In this document: positions 25,103 to 33,577 of the stretch, in pieces
How the letters are laid out: each line of letters opens with the position of its first letter
Position numbering within the stretch: the stretch's first letter is position 1
Source: Alphaproteobacteria bacterium
GTDB taxonomy: Bacteria; Pseudomonadota; Alphaproteobacteria; UBA828
NCBI GenBank assembly: GCA_022820945.1
Contig: JAJEEP010000169.1
Span: 1-38,018 of the forward strand
Length of the DNA: 38,018 nucleotides
Direction of reading: 5' to 3'
Program-made: the position numbers and the translations under genes
Notes under the pieces: model-generated
The model's input: only the letters and a program-made list of their open reading frames with translations
The model's database searches: none
What the model was told of the DNA's origin: nothing

Positions 25103-26530
25103 ATGAGCAGGGGCTTGTGGAGCCGGAGCGCAGTCGAGCTTGCCGCAATGATCCGAGCACGCGAGGTGTCGTGCGTCGAGGTGACGGAGGCGGTGCTGGA
25201 CCGCATCGCCCGGCACAACGGACGCATCAACGCCATCGTCGTCGAATGCCCGGAGGATGCCATGCGCGCCGCCGAGCAGAAGGATCGGGAGGCCGCCGAC
25301 GGTGCCGCCCTCGGGCCGCTGCACGGCATCCCGGTCACCATCAAGGAGAACATCGACGTCGCCGGGCAGGCGACCACCAACGGCTTGCCTGCGTACGCCG
25401 ATGTCATCGCGCCGGACCACTCGCCGGTGACGCGCAACCTGCTCGATGCCGGTGCGATCCTCGTCGGGCGCACCAACACGCCCGAGCTCTCGATGCGGGC
25501 GACCACGGACAACCCGCTGCGCGGCCGGACCCTCAATCCCTGGGACGAGGAGACGTCACCGGGCGGGTCTTCCGGCGGGGCGTCGGCGGCTGCGGCGATG
25601 GGCTTCGGGCCGATCCACCACGGCAACGACATCGGCGGCTCGCTGCACTTCCCCTCGTTCGCATGCGGATTGGCAACGGTGAAGCCGACCCAAGGGCGGG
25701 TGCCCGCGTACAACCCGAGTGCCGCGGCCGAGCGCGGCCTGCTGGCCCAGCTCATGTCCGTCCAGGGTGCCATCTGCCGCGAGGTGCGGGACGTGCGGCT
25801 CGCGACGCGGGTGCTAGCGGGTGGCGATCCCCGAGATCCGTGGTGGGTGCCGGTGCCGTTCGACGGACCCGCGCTCGATCCGCCGATCAGGGTCGCGGTG
25901 ACGAGCGAGACCCACGGCTATCCCATCCATCCGCAGATCCTCGCCGGCATCGAGCGGGCGGCGGATGTACTGAGCGATGCGGGCTACGCCGTGGAGCGCG
26001 CGGCGACGCCCTCGATCATGAAGTGCGCGCAGTCGTGGTTCGACGTGCTCGGCAGCGAGATTGTCCACTTCCTGGGCCCGATCGCGCGCGAGCACGGCAG
26101 CGAGACCATCCAGACCATATTCGAGAAGTTCCAGCGGATCGGGAACCCTGTCGATCCGGTCGGCTATCGCCAGGGCATCGCCGATCGCACGGCGCTGACA
26201 CGCGAGTGGAACGTCTTTCTCGACCGCTATCCGCTGGTGCTGTCTCCATTCCTGATGCGCTCGATGTATCCGTGGGATTACGACGCGCAGGGGTTCGAGC
26301 AGATGCGGGACCTCTTCGAGGCCGCCATCTACAGCACCGGCGTGAACTATCTCGGGCTGCCGGCGGGCGTGGTGCCCATCGGCTTTGCGGATGGTCTGCC
26401 GGCTGGCGTGCACATCATCGGCCGTCGGTATCGCGAGGACCTGATCCTCGACGCGATGGAGGCGGTCGAAGCGTCGGTCGGAATCCTCGCGCACACGCTG
26501 TGGGAACGCGAAGACGCCGCATCGTCGTGA
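25103..26530 (+). CDS. amidase-signature family hydrolase (second copy)
   Basis: A 475-residue amidase with triad K81 (IPVTIKENIDVAG), S156 (SPGGSSGGASAA) and S180 (GNDIGGSLHFPS), spacing again 24. The similarity to the preceding amidase is limited to the signature region, so this is not a recent duplication. The substrate-side text, GVNYLGLPAGVVPIGFADGLPAGVHIIGRRYRED, is of the general amidase type. It lies 28 bases after the upstream amidase gene; the ribosome binding site is weak (AACAGG, 12 bases before the ATG). Two different amidases and one carbamoyl hydrolase in a row suggest successive C-N bond cleavages in one pathway, or alternative substrates. Confidence 0.9.
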   Translation: MSRGLWSRSAVELAAMIRAREVSCVEVTEAVLDRIARHNGRINAIVVECPEDAMRAAEQKDREAADGAALGPLHGIPVTIKENIDVAGQATTNGLPAYADVIAPDHSPVTRNLLDAGAILVGRTNTPELSMRATTDNPLRGRTLNPWDEETSPGGSSGGASAAAAMGFGPIHHGNDIGGSLHFPSFACGLATVKPTQGRVPAYNPSAAAERGLLAQLMSVQGAICREVRDVRLATRVLAGGDPRDPWWVPVPFDGPALDPPIRVAVTSETHGYPIHPQILAGIERAADVLSDAGYAVERAATPSIMKCAQSWFDVLGSEIVHFLGPIAREHGSETIQTIFEKFQRIGNPVDPVGYRQGIADRTALTREWNVFLDRYPLVLSPFLMRSMYPWDYDAQGFEQMRDLFEAAIYSTGVNYLGLPAGVVPIGFADGLPAGVHIIGRRYREDLILDAMEAVEASVGILAHTLWEREDAASS

Positions 26531-26665
26531 CCCGGCGCGGTCGGCTGCTCCGCGTGGCGCAGTGTTTCTCCGCCGTGAACCCGCATTTCTCACCACGACC
26601 ATGATCTGTGTAGCGCTCGCGGATGGTGCCGCCATTGGCATGCACACGTTCCGGCGCACGCCCGT

Positions 26666-26671
26666 TATAAT
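26666..26671 (+). promoter_or_regulatory. perfect -10 box just upstream of lptF
   Basis: TATAAT ends five bases before the lptF ATG (26677), so a transcript from it would start at or next to the A of the start codon. No good -35 hexamer is found at 16-18 bases; TTGGCA (26635-26640) is 25 bases away. No ribosome binding site is visible for lptF. This is compatible with a leaderless message, or with chance. Confidence 0.4.
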
Positions 26672-26676
26672 GAGCC

Positions 26677-27801
26677 ATGCCTCGCTACCAGCGTTACCTG
26701 CTGCGCCAGCTTATAGGTCCCTTCCTGCTCGTTACGATGGGGCTGACGGCGGTCGTCTGGCTGTCACAGTCGCTGCGCATCATCGACCTGATCGTCAACA
26801 AGGGTCTGTCGTTCAGCGCCTTCCTGCTGATGAGCATGCTGGTGTTGCCGACATTCCTGAGCGCGATCCTGCCGATCGCATTCTTCTGCTCGCTGCTCTT
26901 CGTCTACAACAAGCTCACGATCGACAGCGAGCTGGTCAGCCTGCGCGCCGCCGGCGTGAGTCAGTGGTCGCTGGCGAAGCCCGCGCTGGTGATGGCCACG
27001 ATCGTCGTCGTGATCTCCTACGCCATCATCATGTACGTGATGCCCGTCAGCTACCGGGAGTTCAAGGAGCGGCAGTTTGTCCTGCGCAGCGACCACTCGG
27101 CGCTTCTCCTGGAGGAGGGCGCCTTCAACACGCTGACCGAGGGCGTCACCGTATACATCCGCGGGCGCGAGGGCGGCACGCTCAACGGCATCCTCGTGCA
27201 CGACGCCCGGCAGCAGGAGCGGCCGGTCACGATGATGGCCGAGCAGGGCATTCTGGTGCAGACCGCCGAGGGGCCGCGCTTCATCCTCATCAACGGCCAC
27301 CGACAACGGATCGACCGCGATTCGTCGAAACTCTCGCTGCTCAACTTCGAACGCTACACGATGGACCTGGGCGACTTCGTCCAACGCGGAGGCGAGCGCT
27401 GGCGCGGACCGCGAGAGCGATTCATCGACGAGCTCCTCGACCCCGCAAGCGAGGGCGCTGAGCGGCTGCGGGGCAAGTTCCTCTCCGAAGCGCACAACCG
27501 CATCGTCTCGCCGCTCTTCGGCTTCGCGCTTGCCGCCATCGGGCTCGCAGCGCTGCTCTCCGGCAACGTCAACCGGCGCGGGCAGTGGCACCGGATCCTC
27601 GTGGCCATTGCAGCCGGGGTCATGCTCGAGGCTGTGGCCCTCTTCCTGGTCAACGCAACCGCCAAGAACAGCAGCCTCATCCCACTCATGTATCTCAATC
27701 CGGCACTCATGATTGCCGCGGCGCTGGCCGTGATGCGCCACCGCTGGCCGCGATTCCTGGGCGGCCGGGCCGTGGCGGCCGGGCCAGACGCGCGCGGGTA
27801 G
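26677..27801 (+). CDS. lptF: LPS export ABC transporter permease LptF
   Basis: Inner-membrane half of the LptB2FG extractor that lifts lipopolysaccharide to the periplasmic bridge. The 374 residues have the LptF/G layout: two pairs of membrane segments at the N-terminus (about 10-33, 52-76, 100-122), then a periplasmic beta-jellyroll (about 125-265). Three more membrane segments follow (about 270-290, 300-322, 330-350). The start MPRYQRYLLRQLIGPF and the cytoplasmic motif LYNKLTIDSELVSLRAAGVS (close to FVYNKLTIDSELV in 86-98) are family-typical. It begins the lptF-lptG-lptD-surA-rsmA run. Confidence 0.94.
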   Translation: MPRYQRYLLRQLIGPFLLVTMGLTAVVWLSQSLRIIDLIVNKGLSFSAFLLMSMLVLPTFLSAILPIAFFCSLLFVYNKLTIDSELVSLRAAGVSQWSLAKPALVMATIVVVISYAIIMYVMPVSYREFKERQFVLRSDHSALLLEEGAFNTLTEGVTVYIRGREGGTLNGILVHDARQQERPVTMMAEQGILVQTAEGPRFILINGHRQRIDRDSSKLSLLNFERYTMDLGDFVQRGGERWRGPRERFIDELLDPASEGAERLRGKFLSEAHNRIVSPLFGFALAAIGLAALLSGNVNRRGQWHRILVAIAAGVMLEAVALFLVNATAKNSSLIPLMYLNPALMIAAALAVMRHRWPRFLGGRAVAAGPDARG

Positions 27802-27813
27802 GGGCCGCGGTCA

Positions 27814-28908
27814 GTGCGACTCTCATCCACCCTCTCGCTCTACATGGGCAGGCAGTACCTGCAGAGCGTCGCGCTCGTATTCCTGCTTGTCATGCTGACC
27901 ATCCTCATCGCCGATACCATCGAGCTGCTGCGCCGCGCCTCCGGGCCGGACAAGACGGCGACGATCGAGACCGTGCTCCAGATGGCATCGCTGCACATCC
28001 CCTTCATGGCGCAGAAGGCGCTGCCCTTCATCGTGCTCGTCGGCGGCATCGTGACCTTCGCCAAGATGACGCGGAGCCGCGAGCTGGTGGTGGCGCGGGC
28101 GGCGGGCGTTTCGGTCTGGCAATTCCTGCTGCCTGCGCTCGTGATCGCGGCGCTGCTCGGCGGCCTCTTCATGACCGTCGTCAACCCGCTTGCCTCGGCC
28201 ACGACGGCGCGCTTCGAACAGATGGACGCGACCCACTTGCGCGGCAAGTCGAGCCTCATGGAACTTTCGAAGTCCGGCATCTGGCTCAGGCAGGGAGATT
28301 CGGAGAGCCAGTCGGTGGTGCATGCTGAGCGCATCGATCAGGAGACGATGACGCTCTTCGACACGATCATCTTCATGTATGCGAAGGAAGATCAATTCGT
28401 CGGGCGGATAGACGCCGCCCAGGCCCGGCTGGAAGACGGGTATTGGAACCTGCAGGATGCCCTCTTCAGCGCGCCGGACGAGCCGGCCCGGCATCGGGCG
28501 AACGCTCGCGTTCCGACCGACCTCACCCTGGAGCGCATCCAAAACAGCTTCTCACCGCCGGAGACGCTCTCCTTCTGGGCGTTGCCCGGTTTCATAACGG
28601 TGCTGGACGAATCCGGCTTCTCTTCGGTGAAGCATCGCCTGCACTGGCATTCGCTGCTCTCTGGCCCCCTCCTCCTTTGTGCGATGGTCTTGATCGCGGC
28701 GACCTTCTCGCTCCGGTTCACGCGGCGGGGCACTTGGGTACTGGTCTTGGCCGGGCTTCTGACGGGCTTCCTCCTCTACTTCATCTCGGACCTCGTGCTC
28801 GCGCTTGGCCTTTCCGGCAAGCTGCCGCCGGTGCTTGCTGCCTGGACGCCGGCGGGTATCTTCACCTTGCTCGGCGTCGCGGGCCTGTTTCACCTCGAGG
28901 ACGGATAA
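27814..28908 (+). CDS. lptG: LPS export ABC transporter permease LptG
   Basis: Partner permease of LptF, 364 residues. The N-terminal part (STLSLYMGRQYLQSVALVF) has a membrane segment at about 15-33. FAKMTRSRELVVARAAGVS (about 83-101) is the cytoplasmic coupling helix toward LptB. A periplasmic jellyroll at about 125-265 and three C-terminal membrane segments follow. It starts with GTG 12 bases after the lptF stop, and ends seven bases before lptD. lptB is not in the window. Confidence 0.94.
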   Translation: MRLSSTLSLYMGRQYLQSVALVFLLVMLTILIADTIELLRRASGPDKTATIETVLQMASLHIPFMAQKALPFIVLVGGIVTFAKMTRSRELVVARAAGVSVWQFLLPALVIAALLGGLFMTVVNPLASATTARFEQMDATHLRGKSSLMELSKSGIWLRQGDSESQSVVHAERIDQETMTLFDTIIFMYAKEDQFVGRIDAAQARLEDGYWNLQDALFSAPDEPARHRANARVPTDLTLERIQNSFSPPETLSFWALPGFITVLDESGFSSVKHRLHWHSLLSGPLLLCAMVLIAATFSLRFTRRGTWVLVLAGLLTGFLLYFISDLVLALGLSGKLPPVLAAWTPAGIFTLLGVAGLFHLEDG

Positions 28909-28915
28909 CGGCAGC

Positions 28916-31075
28916 ATGACAAGGGTCCTCGCGCCGCTCGTTTTCGCGTGTCTGTTGGTCCTCTCCTCGCTGGAGGTGCGGGCACAACAGAGTGGTAACG
29001 CGCCCGAGCTCGGCGACCTGCTCACGGGCGACCTGCTGATGACCGCCGACGAGGTCATTTACGACCAGGCCAGCGATACGGTCATCGCCTCGGGCAATGT
29101 CGAGGTTGCCCAAAGCGGGCGGGTGCTGCATGCCGACAGCATCCATTACCGGCGCGGCGACGATGTGGTGACTGCATCGGGTAACGTGGCGCTGCGGGAG
29201 CCGACAGGCGAAGTGATTTTCGCCGAGTCCGTCGAGCTCACCGGCGATCTGAGGGACGGGGTGATTCACCGTCTCAGCGTCCTCATGACGGACCAGTCGC
29301 GGCTCGTTGCGAGCGGCGCCAGACGCATCGACGGCACCCGCACGGTAATGCGGAAGGCGGTGTATTCGCCGTGCGCGCTATGCCCGGACGATCCCACCCC
29401 GGTGCCGCTTTGGCAACTCAGGGCGGCGCGCGTGGTCCACGATCAAGTGGAGCGCTCCATCACCTACCGCGATGCATCGCTCGAATTCTTCGGCCTACCC
29501 ATCGTTTACACACCGTACTTCCGCCATCCCGATCCGAGCGTCACGCGCCAAAGCGGGTTCCTGACTCCGTCCTACAGCAGTTCCACGGCCCTGGGTGCCG
29601 AGGTGACGATTCCCTACTACTGGTCTCTCGCTCCTGACCGAGATGTAACCTTTTCGCCGCGCTTCACCTCCGAAGAGGGTGTCGTGCTGGCCGGCGAGTA
29701 CCGCGAGCGCACGCCGGATGGTCAGTTCGTGATCGACGCGAGCATCACCCGCGCCCTGACTGCCGACGCGGACGGCGACAGGATCCGGGGCCACGTCTTC
29801 AGTCATGGCCTCTTCGACATCGACAAGAGCTGGCGATGGGGCTTCGATCTGGAGCGCTCCATCGATGACACCTACCTGAACCGCTACGACATCTCCTCGA
29901 AGGACGATCTGGTCACGACATTATTTGCAGAGCGGTACAGCCAGCGTAGCTTCATGTCGGGCAGCGGCTACGTGTTCCAGGATCTCCGGGCAGGAAGAGA
30001 ATCCGACCAGAGCCCTATCGTCCTTCCCTTGCTCGATGCGCGCCTGGTGAGTGCGCCCAAATACGCTGGCGGCTACACCACGCTCGACGCCAACCTGCTG
30101 ATATTGGAGCGGCTGGACGGGACCGACACGAGGAGGCTGTCCATCGCCGGCGGCTGGCACCGGCCGACGATTTTGCCGGGCGGCCATCTCTTCCGCATCG
30201 ACGCGAGCCTGCGCGGCGACCTCTATCACGCCTACACCCCTCTGCATCGCCAGGAACCCTACGGGGGCATGAGGAGCGAAACGGCCGGACGGTTAGTGCC
30301 CGAGCTTGCCGTCGAATGGCGCTATCCGCTCATCACGCGCATCGGACCGTTCCGACACCTCATCGAACCCATCGCGCAGGGCGTGATCAGCCCCGATGGC
30401 GGCAATCCTGCCGAGATTCCCAACGAGGACAGCCGGGATCTGGAGTTCGATCACACCAATCTGTTCAGCACTAACCGCCACACTGGTCTCGACCGTGTTG
30501 AGACCGGACCGCGTGTGAATTACGGCGTCCGCCTGGGCCTTTACGGCCCGGACGGAGGCCGCGCGACCGCGCTGATCGGCCAGAGCGCGCGGGCCAAGGG
30601 CGACTCACCGTTCGAGCCCGGCAGCGGACTCGAGGATCAGATGTCCGACTACGTCGGCCGCATCCTTGTGCAGCCGTCGCCCTGGCTCGACTTTTCCCTT
30701 CGATTCCGTCTCGACCACCGTGACTTCACTGTCAGACGCAACGAAATCGACCTCGCGGCCGGCCCTGACTGGCTGCGCGCCCGGCTCGGCTTCGCCGATG
30801 TGGACCGCCCGCCGGAAAGCACGACAGGCGATTTCGTCGGCGGCAGAGAGGCGCTCATGGGTTTTACGGCGGGTCCCTGGGACAACTGGACCCTCTCCGC
30901 CGACGCCCGCCGCGACCTGGAAGATAACGCTTCCATAAACTGGAATGTGGGTCTTTTCTATGAAGATGAATGTATCGTTATCGGCACGGGTGTATCGCGC
31001 TCCTTCACCCGAGACCGCGACGTAGAGCCGGGGACGGTATGGCACTTGACCGTCAATCTGAAACACGCTGGCTGA
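28916..31075 (+). CDS. lptD: LPS-assembly outer-membrane protein LptD
   Basis: Outer-membrane translocon that places LPS in the outer leaflet, working with LptE. The 719 residues from ATG 28916 have a signal peptide (1-23, cut after VRA). The OstA/LptA-like jellyroll (LLMTADEVIYDQASDTVIASGNVEV) spans about 40-150, and the large barrel the rest (LptD_N then LptD C-terminal domain). Mature cysteines are C153 and C156 (SPCALCPDD) and C686 (DECIVIGTG) near the C-terminus. The set of one nearby pair and one distal cysteine differs from the four cysteines of E. coli but fits alphaproteobacterial LptD. The open frame upstream of the ATG overlaps lptG and is not used. Confidence 0.95.
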   Translation: MTRVLAPLVFACLLVLSSLEVRAQQSGNAPELGDLLTGDLLMTADEVIYDQASDTVIASGNVEVAQSGRVLHADSIHYRRGDDVVTASGNVALREPTGEVIFAESVELTGDLRDGVIHRLSVLMTDQSRLVASGARRIDGTRTVMRKAVYSPCALCPDDPTPVPLWQLRAARVVHDQVERSITYRDASLEFFGLPIVYTPYFRHPDPSVTRQSGFLTPSYSSSTALGAEVTIPYYWSLAPDRDVTFSPRFTSEEGVVLAGEYRERTPDGQFVIDASITRALTADADGDRIRGHVFSHGLFDIDKSWRWGFDLERSIDDTYLNRYDISSKDDLVTTLFAERYSQRSFMSGSGYVFQDLRAGRESDQSPIVLPLLDARLVSAPKYAGGYTTLDANLLILERLDGTDTRRLSIAGGWHRPTILPGGHLFRIDASLRGDLYHAYTPLHRQEPYGGMRSETAGRLVPELAVEWRYPLITRIGPFRHLIEPIAQGVISPDGGNPAEIPNEDSRDLEFDHTNLFSTNRHTGLDRVETGPRVNYGVRLGLYGPDGGRATALIGQSARAKGDSPFEPGSGLEDQMSDYVGRILVQPSPWLDFSLRFRLDHRDFTVRRNEIDLAAGPDWLRARLGFADVDRPPESTTGDFVGGREALMGFTAGPWDNWTLSADARRDLEDNASINWNVGLFYEDECIVIGTGVSRSFTRDRDVEPGTVWHLTVNLKHAG

Positions 31076-31082
31076 GGCGGCC

Positions 31083-32051
31083 ATGAGACTTCTACCGATC
31101 GCACGGACGGCTCTGCTGCTGTTTGCGCTGCTGCCGATCGTGCTCACGCCGATGGACCGCGCGAGCGGCCAGGAGGTCGTGCGGATCGCGGCTGTGGTCA
31201 ACAGCGAGGCGGTCTCGATCCCCGATCTCGTGCGGCGCATCGACGTCGCGATCGTGTCGTCCCGGTTGCAGGTCAGCGAGGAGTTGCGCCGGCAACTGGC
31301 GCCGCAGGTGCTTCGCTCGCTCATCGACGAGCGTCTGAAGGTGCAGGAGGCAGAGCGCCTCGGAGTGACCGTCAGCGAGGCTGACATGGCGAATGCACGA
31401 CGGGCTGTCGAGCGACGCAACGGGATCCCGGCCGGCGCGTTCGACGACTTCCTGCGGCGCCAGGGGCTGGACATCGCGACCGTCACGGAGCAACTCCGCG
31501 CCGAGATCCTCTGGTCCAAGCTCGTGCGCGGCCGTCTGGGCGCAGCGGTTACGGTCGGCGAGGGCGAAATCGACGAGGCGATCGCACGTCTCGAAGCCAA
31601 CCGGGGACGGCCCGAATACCGCGTCGCGGAGATCTTTCTGGCGGTCGAATCGAGCGAGCAGGAAGACGAGGTCCGCGCGGCCGCCGCGAGCCTGCACAGG
31701 CAGCTGACGAGCGGTGCCAACTTCGCGCAGATCGCCCGCCAATTCTCGCAGAGCGCCACCGCCGCAGTCGGCGGCGACATCGGTTGGATCGTCGAAGGGC
31801 AGCTCCCGAGCGAGATCGAGGGCGTGCTTGCCGGCATGGAACCGGGATCGATCGCTCCGCCGGTGCGCGTGTTCGACGGCTACTACATCGTCTCGTTGAT
31901 CGACCGCCGCGCTGTGCTCGCGGACGTCCCTGCCGCTGGGCTCGATCGGGAGGCGATCCGGCAGGACATCGCGGGACGAAGACTGGAGATGCTCGCGCGG
32001 CGCTACGTGCGCGACCTGCACCGATCGGCGTTCATCGACGTACGGATTTGA
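31083..32051 (+). CDS. surA: periplasmic peptidyl-prolyl isomerase/chaperone SurA
   Basis: Chaperone for outer-membrane proteins such as LptD and the porin. The 322 residues have a Sec signal (1-30), a SurA N-terminal chaperone domain (about 32-160, VVRIAAVVNSEAVSIPDLVRRIDVA), and a single parvulin domain (about 178-275, EYRVAEIFLAV, FAQIARQFSQSATAAVGGDIGWI). It ends with a C-terminal helix that completes the core. E. coli SurA has two parvulin domains; one is normal in alphaproteobacteria. It begins seven bases after lptD with GAGG upstream. Its stop overlaps the rsmA start. Confidence 0.93.
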   Translation: MRLLPIARTALLLFALLPIVLTPMDRASGQEVVRIAAVVNSEAVSIPDLVRRIDVAIVSSRLQVSEELRRQLAPQVLRSLIDERLKVQEAERLGVTVSEADMANARRAVERRNGIPAGAFDDFLRRQGLDIATVTEQLRAEILWSKLVRGRLGAAVTVGEGEIDEAIARLEANRGRPEYRVAEIFLAVESSEQEDEVRAAAASLHRQLTSGANFAQIARQFSQSATAAVGGDIGWIVEGQLPSEIEGVLAGMEPGSIAPPVRVFDGYYIVSLIDRRAVLADVPAAGLDREAIRQDIAGRRLEMLARRYVRDLHRSAFIDVRI

Positions 32052-32920
32052 CCGCCACAACCGACCCCGGCGAGGCAGACGCCGGCTGCAACACCACGCT
32101 GCCGCCGCTCGCTGCCGTCATCGCCCGCCACGGGCTGCAGCCCAAGCGCGCGCTCGGTCAGCACTTCCTCCTCGATCCCGGCCTGTGCGGGCGGATCGCG
32201 CGCGCGGCCCGGCCCGATAACCCGGCCGTCATTTTGGAGGTAGGGCCGGGGCCCGGCGGACTGACCAGAGCGCTGCTCGCCGCCGGGGCAGCCCGCGTCG
32301 TCGCAGTAGAGAAGGATCGCCGCTGCGTGGCCGCGCTCGGGGAGCTCGCGGTGCGCTATCCCGACCGGCTCGAAATTGTCGAGGGCGACGCGCTCTCCTT
32401 CGACATCGCGACCCTCGGGCCCGCCCGCATCGGGATCGTGGCGAACCTGCCGTACAACGTCGGCACACGGCTGTTGCTGCGCTGGCTGGAGCGGGTCGAA
32501 CGGATCGAGAGCATGACCCTCATGTTCCAGAAGGAGGTGGCGACACGGATCACCGCGACCGGTGGCCGCGACTACGGCGGTCTCTCGGTGCGGGCGCAAT
32601 GGCTCTGTACGTGCGAGCGGCTGTTCGACGTGAGCCCGCGGGCCTTCGTGCCGCCGCCCGGCGTGGTCTCGACTGTGGTGCGCCTGGTGCCGCGGGCCAC
32701 GCCACTCGCACCGGCGGACCCCGACGCTCTCGATGCCGTGACCCGCGCGGCATTCGGCCAACGCCGAAAGATGCTGCGCCGCGCGCTTCGCGGCCTCGCC
32801 CCGGACCCGCATGCGCTGCTTGAGCGCGCCGGCATCCCGCCTGAAGCACGAGCCGAAACACTTTCGGTCGCCGACTTCTGCGCACTCGCTCGCGCCTGGG
32901 CGGTTCTGCGCGGGCCTTGA
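32048..32920 (+). CDS. rsmA: 16S rRNA (adenine1518-N6/adenine1519-N6)-dimethyltransferase RsmA (KsgA)
   Basis: Uses S-adenosylmethionine to dimethylate two adenines at the 3' end of 16S rRNA. Motifs are GQHFL (37-41), the SAM site EVGPGPGGLT (64-73), the acidic VAVEKDRR (86-93) and the catalytic NLPYN (133-137), then PRAFVPPPGVVSTVV. The start is a TTG at 32048 overlapping the surA stop (TTGA); it gives 290 residues, near the family's usual 270-290. No ATG or GTG exists between it and the first conserved motif. No Shine-Dalgarno is seen, so the gene is probably translated by coupling to surA. pdxA, which commonly sits between surA and rsmA, is absent. Confidence 0.92.
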   Translation: MTATTDPGEADAGCNTTLPPLAAVIARHGLQPKRALGQHFLLDPGLCGRIARAARPDNPAVILEVGPGPGGLTRALLAAGAARVVAVEKDRRCVAALGELAVRYPDRLEIVEGDALSFDIATLGPARIGIVANLPYNVGTRLLLRWLERVERIESMTLMFQKEVATRITATGGRDYGGLSVRAQWLCTCERLFDVSPRAFVPPPGVVSTVVRLVPRATPLAPADPDALDAVTRAAFGQRRKMLRRALRGLAPDPHALLERAGIPPEARAETLSVADFCALARAWAVLRGP

Positions 32921-32946
32921 CCGAGGCAAGTTATCCGGGCTAGTCA
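32917..32946 (+). promoter_or_regulatory. candidate sigma-70 promoter of the GNAT gene
   Basis: TTGACC (32917-32922), which includes the rsmA stop, is followed by an 18-base spacer and TAGTCA (32941-32946). ATCCGGGCTAGTCAGCGCAC (32933-32952) matches the region before the EVE gene at 18 of 20 bases. It leaves a 5' leader of about 105 bases, with a GCTCGCGAGC palindrome at 32969-32978 and an AGTCAGC/GCTGACT pair (32942-32948, 32991-32997). Confidence 0.55.
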
Positions 32947-33061
32947 GCGCACCGAGATGACACGCGCAGCTCGCGAGCGACGACGAGACGGCTGACTCCG
33001 CCGCGCCACCGGCACGGCGGCACCACTTACACGTCCGTCCGTCGTCGAGAGCACAGTCATC

Positions 33062-33577
33062 ATGCCTTCCATTCGCACCGAGGGGCCGCAGGACGGCCCA
33101 CTGATCGAGTCCCTGCTGGACCGCGCGTTCGGCGTGGATCGCCACGCCCGCCCTTCCTACCGCCTGCGCGAAGGCCTCCAGCCCGTGTACGGCCTCTGCT
33201 TCGTCGCGGAGGCTGAGGGCCGACTCCTCGGCACGATCCGGCACTGGCTCGTGCAGATCGGTGACGCGGAGCCCGTGCTTCTGCTCGGGCCGATCGCAGT
33301 GGATCCGGCCCACGAGAGACGCGGGATTGGCGGCCTCCTGGTCCGAACCGCGCTCGGTCGAGCCGCCGCAGAGGGACACACGGCGGTCGTCGCCGTGGGC
33401 ACACCGAGCTTCCTCGGCCGCTTCGGCTTTACCGGCGCGGCACGCTACGGGATCACGCTTCCCAGCCTCGACGATCCGCGCCGGCTGCTCTCGCTGGAAC
33501 TCGCCCCCGGCGCGCTGGACGGCGTGACAGGCGTTGTCGTGCGGGCTAGCCCCGAGTCGGCTTCGTGCCGGCCGTGA
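33062..33577 (+). CDS. GNAT-family N-acetyltransferase, YhbS-like
   Basis: A 171-residue acetyltransferase of the YhbS group. The acetyl-CoA pyrophosphate loop is ERRGIGGLLVR (85-95), following LLLGPIAVDPAH, the motif A strand. The C-terminal motif SFLGRFGFTGA is the YhbS type. Its substrate is unknown. It starts at the ATG 33062; the ribosome binding site is weak. Its last 32 bases overlap the 3' end of gmk on the other strand, so both stop codons lie inside the other gene. The long leader and the separate promoter suggest it is not part of the lpt run. Confidence 0.85.
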   Translation: MPSIRTEGPQDGPLIESLLDRAFGVDRHARPSYRLREGLQPVYGLCFVAEAEGRLLGTIRHWLVQIGDAEPVLLLGPIAVDPAHERRGIGGLLVRTALGRAAAEGHTAVVAVGTPSFLGRFGFTGAARYGITLPSLDDPRRLLSLELAPGALDGVTGVVVRASPESASCRP

